From assembly GCF_009847015.1 (NCBI RefSeq), contig NZ_WVEM01000002.1, forward strand, positions 463,006 through 527,005: 64,000 nucleotides of DNA. The letters are read 5' to 3'. The notes under the pieces are model-generated. The model was given only the letters and a program-made list of their open reading frames with translations. It was not told where the DNA came from and searched no databases. The position numbers were made by a program, and so were the translations under genes. Shown here one piece after another: positions 27,967-37,077 of the stretch. Within the stretch, counting starts at the first letter, position 1. The number at the start of each line of letters is the position of its first letter. This DNA comes from Sunxiuqinia indica. GTDB lineage: Bacteria; Bacteroidota; Bacteroidia; Bacteroidales; Prolixibacteraceae.

Positions 27967-30730
27967 AGTTTCCTAGTTTCCAGTTCCATGAAATCGTAAA
28001 AATCGGTACCCCGATAACAGAATATTGATATCCGCGCAGATGACCATCCTCAGAAGTGAAGAAAATAGAATTGGCATTGCTTCGACCAGTCAGGTTATAG
28101 ATGCTGATCTGCCAATAACTGTGCATCAACTTTTTGGACTTTAAATTTCCTTCCAGTTTAATCGAGGCATCCATTCTAAAATAATCGGGTATCCGGTAGG
28201 CATTTCGTTCTGAGTAATCTACAAAAGGCTGATGTTCGATATGATAAACACCTTTTGGCAAAGTAATTGGCCGGCCCGTATTGTAAAAGGTATTCAATGA
28301 AAATGAGATGCGTCGCAATAATTTATAGTTTAACACCAAATTCGCGACATGTGGCTTATCAAAATTAGACGGATAAGTTTTCCCTTGGTTAATATCTTGA
28401 AAATTGTTTGCCCCGTCAACTGTTATCAACGATCGCGAGTAGGTATATGAAGCCCATCCATTGAACCTACCTGTTGTCTTGTTCAGCATAAACTCGGCTC
28501 CATAAGCTTCCTGCTTTCCTTGCAGAATCGTTGTTTCAACATACGGCGTTGTCAAAAAATCAGCGCCATCCTTGTATTCAACAACATCCTTGGCTTGCTT
28601 GTAGTACACTTCCCCGGTAAATGACAGGCCAGTTCTTGGGAAATCGTGAAAATACCCCGCCGAATATTGAATTGATCTCGGTGGGTTAATGTGCGAATCA
28701 ACCATCTTCCATTGATCATTGGGAGCAATGGAAATCGTATTGCTGAGCATAAACAAATACTGGGTCATTTGATTAACCGACAGTTTCATTGAGCTATTTC
28801 TCGTAAACTTAAAATCGAGTGCAGCTCTCAATTCAGGATTTTGAAAACTTACAATCTTCTCATCTTTTTCATACGTGTTGATCTCAGCGACATTAATATC
28901 ATCGAAGGCTGCTCCCGGTAAATATTGCCTCACTGTTTTAGGACCAATCTCTGAAAACATGCTGTACCTAAGTCCTACATTTAAACTTAGTCGTGGTCCG
29001 ATAGCAATATTGTCGTCAACAAAGAAAGCCGTTTCCATCCCTTTTTCATTCCCCAGGTCGACAGGTAGTTTCATTGACTCATTTCCATACGGGTTAACCT
29101 GGCCCCTGTCCAACTGGTACAAAATAAGATCAGCACCGGCAGTTACCTGATGATTTTCATGCGGGACCCAGTTCCATTTTGTTTTAATCTCATAATGATC
29201 AAGCGAATAAGCATGGGTGTAGGATTCGGTAGCCAACCGCTTTTCAGTCGTTGAGAAGTTATAGTTTGATGCCACGGCAGATAACGTCGATTTTAAGGCC
29301 GGAGAAAATCGGTGCACATAATTAACCGAACCACCTTGGTTCCCATATTGGTAGTCAGTATAGTCATTTAAATCAAATTGATCGTGACTGTTGTAGACAA
29401 ATACCGCCACTTGATCATTGTCATCTAACTGAAAATCAAGAGCTGCAGCAAAATCATAAAAAGAGGCCCGGCTATTTCTCAAATCAGGATCATCCAATCG
29501 TTTCAATATCCAGTCTGAATAGCTGGAACGAGCACTCAACATCATCGATACCTTGTCTTCAACAATGGGCGTTTCAATTTCAGCATTTGCAGAAATCGGA
29601 CTTATGCCGCCTTGCGTAAAAAATTTCTTTTTGTTTCCTCTTCTGGTTTGAACATTAAAGACAGAAGATAATCTGCCACCAAATTCAGCAGGCACCTGCC
29701 CCTTATAAATCGAAAAGTTCTCCACTATTCCTGAATTAATCGACGAGAAGAAGCCAAAAAGGTGAGAGCTATTATAAATCGGGATATCATTGATGTAGAA
29801 TAAGTTTTGATCTGCATTACCGCCCCGCACATTTACTCCGGCTGATCCTTCGCCCACACTCACTATTCCGGGCAACATTTGGGCGACCTTCAAAATATCT
29901 TTCTCGCCCATGAGCGTCGGCAGCTCTTTCATGGTTTTTACTGAAACACTCTCCATTCCAAGCTTGGAACCCCGGGTTTGTTCTTCGTCTCCTGCCACAA
30001 CAATCTCTTCAATTGTTTGCAACTGTGGCTCCATACTCAGGCTGAAATCCCCCATCGAACGAACATCCAAGTTTCCTTTTACTTGCTTCATGCCCATATT
30101 TTGGAAGACCACCGAATAAACTCCCGGTTTGAGCACCAGGCTCATTAATCCATTGCTACCTGTGGCCGCCCCCTTTTTCAGGCTCGGAATATACATGGTT
30201 GCCCCAATCAATGGCTCTCCTGATTCAGTGTCGGTAAGATGCCCCTGCACGACTACCGGTTTTCCATTTTCAGCCTTCTCCCTGCTTCCAACAACAATGG
30301 TTTCGATCATATCCGGCTGGCGGCCCTGCAAATACTTCTCCTCTATTTTGGTGGTTACACTCGCCTGCGGGGACAGATCCTCGCCGACCGGACTATTGTA
30401 TGGTGGAATTGGAGTAAGGTAATTTTTTTCAGGTAATAAGAAAACGATACCTGGTGACTGATAAACGAAGCCTAACTTCGTATTGGCAAGCAAATAGTCC
30501 ATCAGGTCCGGTACTGGTATTTTCTGCGCCGCAATTGAAACCGTTAAATCATCCACCCATTCCTTTTTGAAAAAGAAACGAATAGGATTGCTCCGCTCAA
30601 TTTCCTTCACCAGGTCAACGAAGGAAACAGTATCGTAGGTTCTGCTAATTTGAATTTGTTCCACTTGCTGCGCCCACAAGCTACAAGGAAGTAGGATTAA
30701 AAATAGAATTAGGTAGGTTAGTTGCTTCAT
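27953..30730 (-). CDS. TonB-dependent outer-membrane receptor with STN domain
   Basis: A 925-residue receptor. After the signal peptide (about 1-20) there is an STN (secretin/TonB short N-terminal) domain at about 25-105, a CarboxypepD-regulatory-like domain at about 160-245 (GHLTDTESGEPLIGATMYIP), a plug at about 260-370 (PTLMGEKDILKVAQMLPGIV, GVNVRGGNADQNLFYIND) and a 22-strand-type barrel to the end. STN domains often pass a signal to an anti-sigma factor, but no FecI/FecR pair is adjacent. It forms an operon with a preceding exported protein and following DUF4249 and MG2-like genes. The cargo is unknown; this gene set lacks the SusD protein expected for glycan import. Confidence 0.92.
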   Translation of the reverse strand: MKQLTYLILFLILLPCSLWAQQVEQIQISRTYDTVSFVDLVKEIERSNPIRFFFKKEWVDDLTVSIAAQKIPVPDLMDYLLANTKLGFVYQSPGIVFLLPEKNYLTPIPPYNSPVGEDLSPQASVTTKIEEKYLQGRQPDMIETIVVGSREKAENGKPVVVQGHLTDTESGEPLIGATMYIPSLKKGAATGSNGLMSLVLKPGVYSVVFQNMGMKQVKGNLDVRSMGDFSLSMEPQLQTIEEIVVAGDEEQTRGSKLGMESVSVKTMKELPTLMGEKDILKVAQMLPGIVSVGEGSAGVNVRGGNADQNLFYINDIPIYNSSHLFGFFSSINSGIVENFSIYKGQVPAEFGGRLSSVFNVQTRRGNKKKFFTQGGISPISANAEIETPIVEDKVSMMLSARSSYSDWILKRLDDPDLRNSRASFYDFAAALDFQLDDNDQVAVFVYNSHDQFDLNDYTDYQYGNQGGSVNYVHRFSPALKSTLSAVASNYNFSTTEKRLATESYTHAYSLDHYEIKTKWNWVPHENHQVTAGADLILYQLDRGQVNPYGNESMKLPVDLGNEKGMETAFFVDDNIAIGPRLSLNVGLRYSMFSEIGPKTVRQYLPGAAFDDINVAEINTYEKDEKIVSFQNPELRAALDFKFTRNSSMKLSVNQMTQYLFMLSNTISIAPNDQWKMVDSHINPPRSIQYSAGYFHDFPRTGLSFTGEVYYKQAKDVVEYKDGADFLTTPYVETTILQGKQEAYGAEFMLNKTTGRFNGWASYTYSRSLITVDGANNFQDINQGKTYPSNFDKPHVANLVLNYKLLRRISFSLNTFYNTGRPITLPKGVYHIEHQPFVDYSERNAYRIPDYFRMDASIKLEGNLKSKKLMHSYWQISIYNLTGRSNANSIFFTSEDGHLRGYQYSVIGVPIFTISWNWKLGNYANN

Positions 30731-30731
30731 G

Positions 30732-31439
30732 TTAGTTCAAAATACGTTCAGTGAAAGCGATTAACTCTTTTAGCTCTTCATCTGAAATGTCTTTAAATTT
30801 GATCCGCCTGGATGATATGTATTTTCTAATTGCTCGCTTCTTTTTTTTGGGGAAGATCCGCAAAAAAGTATTTTTCTTTTGAAACGGATACACCTTATCT
30901 TCTAGTATCAGGTAGTATTCTCTCTCTTGGTCCGAAAATTCATGCCCAATAATTTCTCCTTGGGATTGAAAATGCAATTCCTTTTTTACAGCAGCATAGC
31001 AGGCAAGCTTCTCCTTATAAATAACGCTTAAGAACGGGTAATTAATTTGAGGATATAACGCATTCTTTACAAACAAAAAATCTTTTCCCCGAACGGAATC
31101 AATGACTTCTGTATTTAAAATAATCTGATGGGGCAGCTTGTTGTAATCCTCATAATGCAAAATGAACTCTTGCTTATATAAATTGTATCTGAGCCGTTGA
31201 TTTGGATAAGCTACTCCGCCAATAAAAACATGAGCGGTGAATTCATCTTGGTTAAGCCAAAATGGATGCCCTTTAATCGGATGAACTTCTTTTGAATATT
31301 TCTTCCCACTGTAAAGTGCCATATCCAAACCATACTTCTGGTCGAATGCTGCATGCAGTGAATCAATTTGTTCAGACTGCCCCATGGCAGTGCATATCAC
31401 ACCGGCTAACAGCAAAAAAGAATAAATTACTTTTCGCAT
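30732..31439 (-). CDS. Exported protein of unknown function leading the TonB operon
   Basis: A 235-residue protein with a clear signal peptide (residues 1-20, ending AMGQ). The mature part is strand-rich with many aromatic residues (HPFWLNQDEFTAHVF, FILHYEDYNKLPHQI) and ends in a very basic helix pair (FPKKKKRAIRKYISSRRIKF) and an acidic helix. It stops 1 base before the receptor start, so it is the first gene of the operon. I do not recognise the family. A periplasmic helper of the receptor is the simplest reading. Confidence 0.75.
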   Translation of the reverse strand: MRKVIYSFLLLAGVICTAMGQSEQIDSLHAAFDQKYGLDMALYSGKKYSKEVHPIKGHPFWLNQDEFTAHVFIGGVAYPNQRLRYNLYKQEFILHYEDYNKLPHQIILNTEVIDSVRGKDFLFVKNALYPQINYPFLSVIYKEKLACYAAVKKELHFQSQGEIIGHEFSDQEREYYLILEDKVYPFQKKNTFLRIFPKKKKRAIRKYISSRRIKFKDISDEELKELIAFTERILN

Positions 31440-31670
31440 AGAAACGCATTAATTTTCATTTTTTTGTATGAAAAAAACAACTGATTATTTTTATCGGCTC
31501 CGAGTTTCAGATTCCCCCCAGAATACAAAAGCTTCCGTTAAGCCGCCCCCCCTTTTAATGGTCGCCATAAAATACGGCGCAGCATTTAAAATGTATTAGA
31601 ATATATCTTCTTTAAGTAAGGATGCTAAGCTACATAATATATCCCCAGGAACAAAAAAAAAAATCAAACA

Positions 31671-31706
31671 AAAATTCCCGGTATTTTTACAACATCGGGA
31701 ATTTTT
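31671..31706 (-). terminator. Intrinsic terminator after the acyl-CoA ligase gene
   Basis: AAAATTCCCG and CGGGAATTTT are exact inverted repeats around a 16-base loop. On the minus strand the stem is followed by a T-run. It lies 30 bases past the ligase stop. Confidence 0.8.
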
Positions 31707-31735
31707 GGGAATTTTGTTCGGCAAATGCTTTTTCG

Positions 31736-33385
31736 CTAGTTATACAAGAATCGTTTAATTTTAAGAGTAGGTGTTTTCTCAAAAGGTACCGGCTGTAAGA
31801 CAACCTGCTGAACCCGGGAGAATTTATTCACTTCCTCATTCACTTTGTGTTGAATCTCATTTAATATGTCATCAACCCGTGAATTCATTTTGCTGACTGC
31901 TTCATCTCGTAACGACTTCATGTTTCGCACTCGCTGTTCGATCTCTTCCATGTTTAAATGAACCATGGCCACCAAGCGGCCTTTTTGCTCAACAACAAGC
32001 GACTCGAGAACATACTCCATCCTGTTAATGACCGATTCTATTTCTTCCGGATAAACATTTTCCCCGCTGGCACCAACAATCATATTTTTGATACGCCCTT
32101 TGATGTATAAAAATCCGGAGCGATCAAATTTTCCTAAATCACCGGTACGAAACCAGCCATCATCCGAAAAAACATCCTTGGTTAAATCAGGCTGTTTGTA
32201 GTAGCCTTTCATCACATTAGCTCCTCGTGCCTGAACTTCACCTTCGCCGGTTACCGGATCTGCATTTGCAATTCGCAAATCCACACCTTCGAGTGGTACG
32301 CCAGTTGACAAATAGCGAATATTATCGCCTACAGCACCAGCCAGTAATGGCGATGTTTCGGTTAAACCATAGCCAATCGCCAGTGGAAATTTTGCATCCA
32401 TCAAAAAGCGTTCAACCTGATTGTCGAGCTTTGCGCCGCCAATACCAAAAAACTTTAACTCGCCACCAAACGTATCCAGCAATTTTTTACCGGCAATGCG
32501 GCTCAATATCTTTTGGAAAGGACGAATTTTGTATAGATTTCGTGTGATTGATTTACTGTTTATTTGAGGTAATATTTTGCCCTTATAAATCTTTTCAATG
32601 ATTAGTGGTACCACCAACATGATCGTGGGTTTCACTTCGGTCAGGGCTGGCATTAAAACAGTGGCTGTCGGGGGTTTTTTCATGTAAAAAACCGATGCCC
32701 CATATGTCAATGGAAAAATCAGTCCCAATGTATTTTCGAAAGTATGTGAAAGCGGAAGAACGGACAAAAACCGGTCGTTCGAATCGATATGCTGAAATGT
32801 GATACTTTGCCTGGCTGTCCATACAATATTTCGATGGGTCAGCATAACTCCTTTTGAGGTTCCGGTTGTTCCGGACGTGTAGATGATCGAAAGTAAATCT
32901 TCCTCTTCAACCGGCTCATAATGAAACTGCTGGTCTTGCTCAGATTCAGCATTCGGGTAATCCTCAGCGTGCTGTTCTTTCAGCGTTTCAATGTGGATGA
33001 TTTTTAGCATTGGATACTCCTCGGTATTCAATTTATTGATCAGGTTTTCAGAAACGAAAACGAGCTCCACTTCAGCATGTTGCAGAATATTGCTTACTTC
33101 TTTTGTATGAAAATCGGGTAGGATAGGAACGACAACGCCACCAACAGCTGCAATGGCCAGATAAGCCACGCCCCAGTTAGGCATGTTTGTACTTAGAATG
33201 GCAACTTTTGTTCCTTTTTCAACACCAAGTTCCCTCAAATAAATACCTAATTTCTCGACTTCCTTTTGAAGTTGACGATACGTTTTCTTATCGCCTTCCA
33301 CCAACGAGAGCGAGTTGTGATCAGCATATTTCTTAAAACTGGCCTGCAACATGGCAGGCATCGTTAATTTTCTTTCTTCTTTCAT
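31736..33385 (-). CDS. fadD: AMP-forming long-chain fatty acid-CoA ligase
   Basis: A 549-residue enzyme starting at the ATG at 33385 (MKEERKLTMPAML); the longer frame to 33445 is not conserved-looking. The AMP-binding P-loop is YTSGTTGTSKGVMLTHRNI, followed by GYGLTETSP, WFRTGDLGKFD and KGRIKNMIVGASGENVYPEE, all standard motifs of the adenylate-forming superfamily. It activates fatty acids to acyl-CoA for lipid synthesis or breakdown, at the cytoplasmic membrane. It is a single-gene unit with a good promoter upstream and a terminator downstream. The exact chain-length preference cannot be read from sequence, so the gene symbol is by family. Confidence 0.9.
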   Translation of the reverse strand: MKEERKLTMPAMLQASFKKYADHNSLSLVEGDKKTYRQLQKEVEKLGIYLRELGVEKGTKVAILSTNMPNWGVAYLAIAAVGGVVVPILPDFHTKEVSNILQHAEVELVFVSENLINKLNTEEYPMLKIIHIETLKEQHAEDYPNAESEQDQQFHYEPVEEEDLLSIIYTSGTTGTSKGVMLTHRNIVWTARQSITFQHIDSNDRFLSVLPLSHTFENTLGLIFPLTYGASVFYMKKPPTATVLMPALTEVKPTIMLVVPLIIEKIYKGKILPQINSKSITRNLYKIRPFQKILSRIAGKKLLDTFGGELKFFGIGGAKLDNQVERFLMDAKFPLAIGYGLTETSPLLAGAVGDNIRYLSTGVPLEGVDLRIANADPVTGEGEVQARGANVMKGYYKQPDLTKDVFSDDGWFRTGDLGKFDRSGFLYIKGRIKNMIVGASGENVYPEEIESVINRMEYVLESLVVEQKGRLVAMVHLNMEEIEQRVRNMKSLRDEAVSKMNSRVDDILNEIQHKVNEEVNKFSRVQQVVLQPVPFEKTPTLKIKRFLYN

Positions 33386-33442
33386 TTTTAAATAATCGCA
33401 ATCAACTTCCTCTATAACAACCTGAACAATAATAAAGATTAG

Positions 33443-33475
33443 CAAAACTAATCAATTCTGAAATACGTTTTCAAA
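33443..33475 (-). promoter_or_regulatory. Promoter of the acyl-CoA ligase gene
   Basis: On the minus strand TTTG (33475-33472), 21 bases, then TAGTTTTG (33450-33443): an exact -33/-7 match to the Bacteroidota consensus. The predicted leader is about 50 bases. Confidence 0.68.
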
Positions 33476-33606
33476 TTTTAACATGTTTTAGTACCCGCAA
33501 ATAAGTCTATTTTATTTGTTAAGGCATTTTTTCATCACAAAGATCCAGTTCTTTGTTTACGGTGATCATCCTGGTCAATTAAGCTAGTAATTCGACAGAT
33601 ATTATA

Positions 33607-33614
33607 TAGCTTTG
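33607..33614 (+). promoter_or_regulatory. Candidate -7 box very close to the HD-hydrolase start
   Basis: TAGCTTTG matches TAnnTTTG but ends only 8 bases before the first ATG, which predicts a leaderless or nearly leaderless mRNA. There is no clear -33 element. Confidence 0.35.
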
Positions 33615-33622
33615 GTTCGCTT

Positions 33623-34270
33623 ATGAAGATGGAGAACACAATACAGGAAACAGCCCAATACATTCAACAGCAATTTGAGCATGATGCCAGTGGACACGAC
33701 TGGTGGCACATTTATCGGGTATGGCAGTTATCGAAGTCGATTTCGGAGTGTGAGGGAGGTGATTTGTTTATCGTTGAGATGGCTGCACTTCTGCATGATT
33801 TGGATGACTGGAAACTCTCGGCAGAAAATGGAACAAAAGCAACGGATTGGATGAGCCGGATTGGAATTGATCCTGATGCCAGCGATCAGATTCAAACGAT
33901 TATCCGGGAAGTCTCGTTTAAAGGAGCAGGAGTTGAGACAAAACCGAATAGCCTGGAAGCAAAAATCGTTCAGGATGCCGATCGGCTGGATGCCATGGGA
34001 GCAATTGGTATTGCGCGTACCTTTGCATACGGCGGTCATAAAAACCGATTGATTTATGATCCGGCGATAGAGCCGGAAATGCATCATTCGTTTTCGGATT
34101 ATAAAAAGTCGGTTGCCCCTACAATAAACCATTTTTACGAAAAGTTGTTGCTGTTGAAAGATCGGATGAATACCGATACGGGGAGAAAATTAGCTCTTCA
34201 GCGCCATCAATTTATGGAGGAGTATTTGGAGCATTTTTTCTCAGAATGGAATCTGAAAATCAATTCATAA
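33623..34270 (+). CDS. HD-domain phosphohydrolase
   Basis: A 215-residue single-domain HD protein. SGHDWWHIYRVW supplies the first His and Asp, ALLHDLDDWK the paired HD, and VQDADRLDAMGAIGIARTF the final Asp, the pattern of YedJ/YpgQ-type metal-dependent phosphohydrolases that act on nucleotides. It is cytoplasmic. The next gene (VOC protein) starts 18 bases later, so the two probably form an operon. A second in-frame ATG at 33629 may be the true start, since the possible -7 box at 33607-33614 leaves almost no leader. Confidence 0.9.
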   Translation: MKMENTIQETAQYIQQQFEHDASGHDWWHIYRVWQLSKSISECEGGDLFIVEMAALLHDLDDWKLSAENGTKATDWMSRIGIDPDASDQIQTIIREVSFKGAGVETKPNSLEAKIVQDADRLDAMGAIGIARTFAYGGHKNRLIYDPAIEPEMHHSFSDYKKSVAPTINHFYEKLLLLKDRMNTDTGRKLALQRHQFMEEYLEHFFSEWNLKINS

Positions 34271-34288
34271 CACCTAAAATACAACCTG

Positions 34289-34678
34289 ATGAGAATTTCA
34301 CATTTGGCTATTTGGACATATAATCTTGAGGGAATGCGAAATTTTTACATTCACTATTTTGATGCGAGTTCCAGTGAAGCCTATTACAATCATTCACGCG
34401 ATTTTAAATCCTATTTAATCAAGTTTGATGGGGATTGCTCAATTGAGCTGATGCAAATGCCCGGAATCCCCAAAACGAAGAACGATACCCGAAAGGAATA
34501 TACAGGTCTGGTACATTTCGCTGTTCAGACCGGATCGAAACAAAAGGTAGATGATTTAACTGAACAGTTGCGAAATGATGGTTTCTCTGTTGTTGGAGAA
34601 GCACGCACTACCGGCGATGGATTTTATGAATCTACCATTCTTGATCCTGATGGGAATCGGGTTGAAATTGTCGCTTAA
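34289..34678 (+). CDS. VOC-family (glyoxalase/dioxygenase-fold) protein
   Basis: A 129-residue two-motif VOC protein. RISHLAIWTYNLEGMRNFY opens the first beta-alpha-beta unit with the metal-ligand His; TGLVHFAVQTGSKQKVDDL opens the second with another His, and DPDGNRVEIVA ends it with a Glu ligand. This fits glyoxalase I-like metal-binding proteins. The substrate is not evident. It follows the HD hydrolase and is convergent with the DUF3109 gene, the stop codons being 17 bases apart. Confidence 0.88.
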   Translation: MRISHLAIWTYNLEGMRNFYIHYFDASSSEAYYNHSRDFKSYLIKFDGDCSIELMQMPGIPKTKNDTRKEYTGLVHFAVQTGSKQKVDDLTEQLRNDGFSVVGEARTTGDGFYESTILDPDGNRVEIVA

Positions 34679-34695
34679 ACAAAAGCTTTTCTCAT

Positions 34696-35280
34696 TTATT
34701 CCGAGATTTGCTTCCAGGGTTTTTCCTTCGCAGCGTATTCCAACTGCTCGTACCATTTTTCTCCATATTTTCGGATTAGTGGTTCTTTCAGAAATTGATA
34801 AAGAGGCAATTTCTGCCCGATGCCGCACACGCGTCCCGGCTTGCAGATTTTCAATTCCTGATAGTTAACAGCATCAAAGCGTTTGTATTCGGTAATTCTT
34901 ATCGGAAACAAATGACAGGAAACTGGTTTCCGGAAGTCAATTTTTCCATCAAAAAAAGCTTTTTCAATGGCGCATTTAACAATGCCACGTTCGTCTTTAA
35001 ACGTGTAAGCGCATTCCCGGTTGTTTACCAGTGGGGTAACCGTATCTCCGTCGGAATCAACCATGCTGGGGCCCTGGTGAGCAATCACTGCCTTCCCCTC
35101 CGGAGTCATATACTCTTCAATAATTGGATAGATTTTCTCCAGTTTCACAGCCTCCTCGTTTGTTAGCGGTGCTCCCGAATCTCCTTCAACACAGCATGCT
35201 CCTTTACACTTCGCCAAATCGCAAAGAAAGTGTTCTTCCAGCACATCAAAACTCACTATCGCTTTACCAATCTCCAACAT
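34696..35280 (-). CDS. DUF3109-family cysteine-rich protein
   Basis: A 194-residue cytoplasmic protein of the DUF3109 family, widespread in Bacteroidota and without a proven function. Cysteines are grouped as CDLAKCKGACC near residue 20, then C at ECAYTF, VKCAIE, SCHLFPIRIT and ICKPGRVCG, eight or more in all, suggesting a zinc or iron-sulfur site like that of YkgJ-type proteins. It follows gpmI on the same strand but a terminator separates them. Confidence 0.9.
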   Translation of the reverse strand: MLEIGKAIVSFDVLEEHFLCDLAKCKGACCVEGDSGAPLTNEEAVKLEKIYPIIEEYMTPEGKAVIAHQGPSMVDSDGDTVTPLVNNRECAYTFKDERGIVKCAIEKAFFDGKIDFRKPVSCHLFPIRITEYKRFDAVNYQELKICKPGRVCGIGQKLPLYQFLKEPLIRKYGEKWYEQLEYAAKEKPWKQISE

Positions 35281-35292
35281 ATCGCATAAAAT

Positions 35293-35323
35293 AAAAAGCC
35301 CTCCCGCATCATACGAGAGGGCT
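35293..35323 (-). terminator. Intrinsic terminator of gpmI
   Basis: AGCCCTC and GAGGGCT form a perfect stem core, extended by CG pairs past one mismatch, with a T-rich tail on the minus strand. It lies between the gpmI stop and the DUF3109 start. Confidence 0.85.
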
Positions 35324-35340
35324 CAAAGATGTCTAAAAAA

Positions 35341-36873
35341 CTATCGTTTTATCAAAACTTTACCGGTCATTTCCGAAGGAATTTCCAAGCCCATTTCAGA
35401 AAGTAAGGTTGGCGCAACATCAGCCAAAATGCCACTTTCAATGGTCAGGCTTTTATCATCACTCACATAAATACATGGAACCGGATTCAGAGAGTGTGCA
35501 GTATTGGCCGATCCATCAGGATTCACTGCATTGTCAGCATTCCCGTGGTCAGCAATAATCAGTACGTTATAGTTGTTGGCACGTGCAGCTTCAACCACTT
35601 CTTTAGCACAGGCATCAACGGCGGCAACTGCTTTACTGATTGCTTCGTAGTCGCCAGTGTGTCCTACCATATCGCCATTGGCAAAGTTCAGACAAACAAA
35701 GTCTACCTCGCCTTTTTGCAATTCAGGAACAATAGCGTCCTTAATTTTTGGAGCCGACATTTCGGGTTGAAGGTCATAGGTTGCAACTTTGGGTGAAGGA
35801 ATCAGAATTCGGCTTTCACCATTAAATTCTTCTTCGCGACCACCGCTAAAGAAGAATGTTACGTGTGCATATTTTTCTGTTTCAGCAATCCGGATTTGCT
35901 TTAATCCGGCATTCGAAACAATTTCACCCATGGTGTTGGTTGGGTTTGTTTTTTCAAAAATAACATTCACGTTCTTAAAATCAGCTTTGTAAGTCGTCAT
36001 GGTGTACCACTCCAGGTTCATGGTGTGCATGCCATATTCAGGTAAATCTTCCTGAGTAAATGCAATTGTTGTTTGACGCAAACGGTCGGTGCGGAAGTTG
36101 TAGCAGATAACCACGTCACCCTCTTCAATCACTCCAACAGGGCTTCCATCTTCTTTTACCATGCAAATTGGCTTGATAAATTCATCAGTTACACCCGCAT
36201 CGTACGACGCTTGAATTGAAGCTAACAAGTCGGTTGACTTTTCACCTTCACCTTTGGTATATAAATCGTAAGCCAGTTTTAAGCGATCGTAGTTTTTATC
36301 ACGATCCATACCGTAATAACGACCAATGATTGAAGCGAATTTACCGTTGGTTCCTTCTAACCCTTCCAGAGCGGTTTCCAGAAAACCATAACCTGAGCGA
36401 GGGTCGGTGTCGCGACCGTCAGTCAGACCGTGCACAAACACATCTGTCAATCCCATATCGGTTGCCATCTGGCTAAGTGCGATCATGTGTGTGCTAAGTG
36501 CATGAACTCCTCCGGGGCCAATCAGACCAATGAGGTGTACTTTTTTATTGTTGTCTTTAGCGTAATTATATGCTTTCAGCAATTGTGGGTTTTCCCACAT
36601 CGATTTATCCTTGATAGCCTTCGTGATTTTCACCATATCCTGGTACAGAACACGTCCGGCACCAATATTTAAGTGACCAACCTCAGAGTTCCCCATTTGC
36701 CCATCGGGCAAGCCAACATTTTCGCCGGAAGTAAGCAATTGTGAATTTGGATATTCTTTTTGCAATGAGTCGATAAATGGAGTTGGAGTCGTTGCCACAA
36801 CATCATTTTTTGATCCGTCGCCGATTCCCCAGCCATCCAGGATCATCAGTAAAGTTTTTTGTACGTTAGCCAT
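35341..36873 (-). CDS. gpmI: 2,3-bisphosphoglycerate-independent phosphoglycerate mutase
   Basis: A 510-residue metalloenzyme of glycolysis and gluconeogenesis interconverting 3- and 2-phosphoglycerate. LLMILDGWGIGD carries the first metal-binding Asp, and QMGNSEVGHLNIGAGRVLYQ the catalytic phosphoserine. HGLTDGRDTDPRSG and the late ADHGNADN and TAHSLNPVP metal motifs are all present. The length is typical. It runs in the same direction as the upstream class III fbp gene, 204 bases away, making a small carbon-flow block. Confidence 0.98.
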   Translation of the reverse strand: MANVQKTLLMILDGWGIGDGSKNDVVATTPTPFIDSLQKEYPNSQLLTSGENVGLPDGQMGNSEVGHLNIGAGRVLYQDMVKITKAIKDKSMWENPQLLKAYNYAKDNNKKVHLIGLIGPGGVHALSTHMIALSQMATDMGLTDVFVHGLTDGRDTDPRSGYGFLETALEGLEGTNGKFASIIGRYYGMDRDKNYDRLKLAYDLYTKGEGEKSTDLLASIQASYDAGVTDEFIKPICMVKEDGSPVGVIEEGDVVICYNFRTDRLRQTTIAFTQEDLPEYGMHTMNLEWYTMTTYKADFKNVNVIFEKTNPTNTMGEIVSNAGLKQIRIAETEKYAHVTFFFSGGREEEFNGESRILIPSPKVATYDLQPEMSAPKIKDAIVPELQKGEVDFVCLNFANGDMVGHTGDYEAISKAVAAVDACAKEVVEAARANNYNVLIIADHGNADNAVNPDGSANTAHSLNPVPCIYVSDDKSLTIESGILADVAPTLLSEMGLEIPSEMTGKVLIKR

Positions 36874-36911
36874 AATTTATAATCGTTTTAAATAATTTGC
36901 TTAATGCGGCA

Positions 36912-36919
36912 CAAAAATA
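36912..36919 (-). promoter_or_regulatory. Candidate -7 box for gpmI
   Basis: TATTTTTG on the minus strand matches TAnnTTTG, about 40 bases before the coding start. I see no -33 element at the right distance. Confidence 0.4.
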
Positions 36920-37077
36920 TCCTTTTTTGAGGTGGATCGGAAATTAACGGCAATCACTTTGGAAGAATTAACAAATATTAAATAAGTCTGTTAGCTGTAC
37001 ACAGCGGCAGGTCATTATTTTGTTTTAGAGATTGACCGGAGCCAAAAACTTATCCCGCAGTGTATTCGAACAAATTC

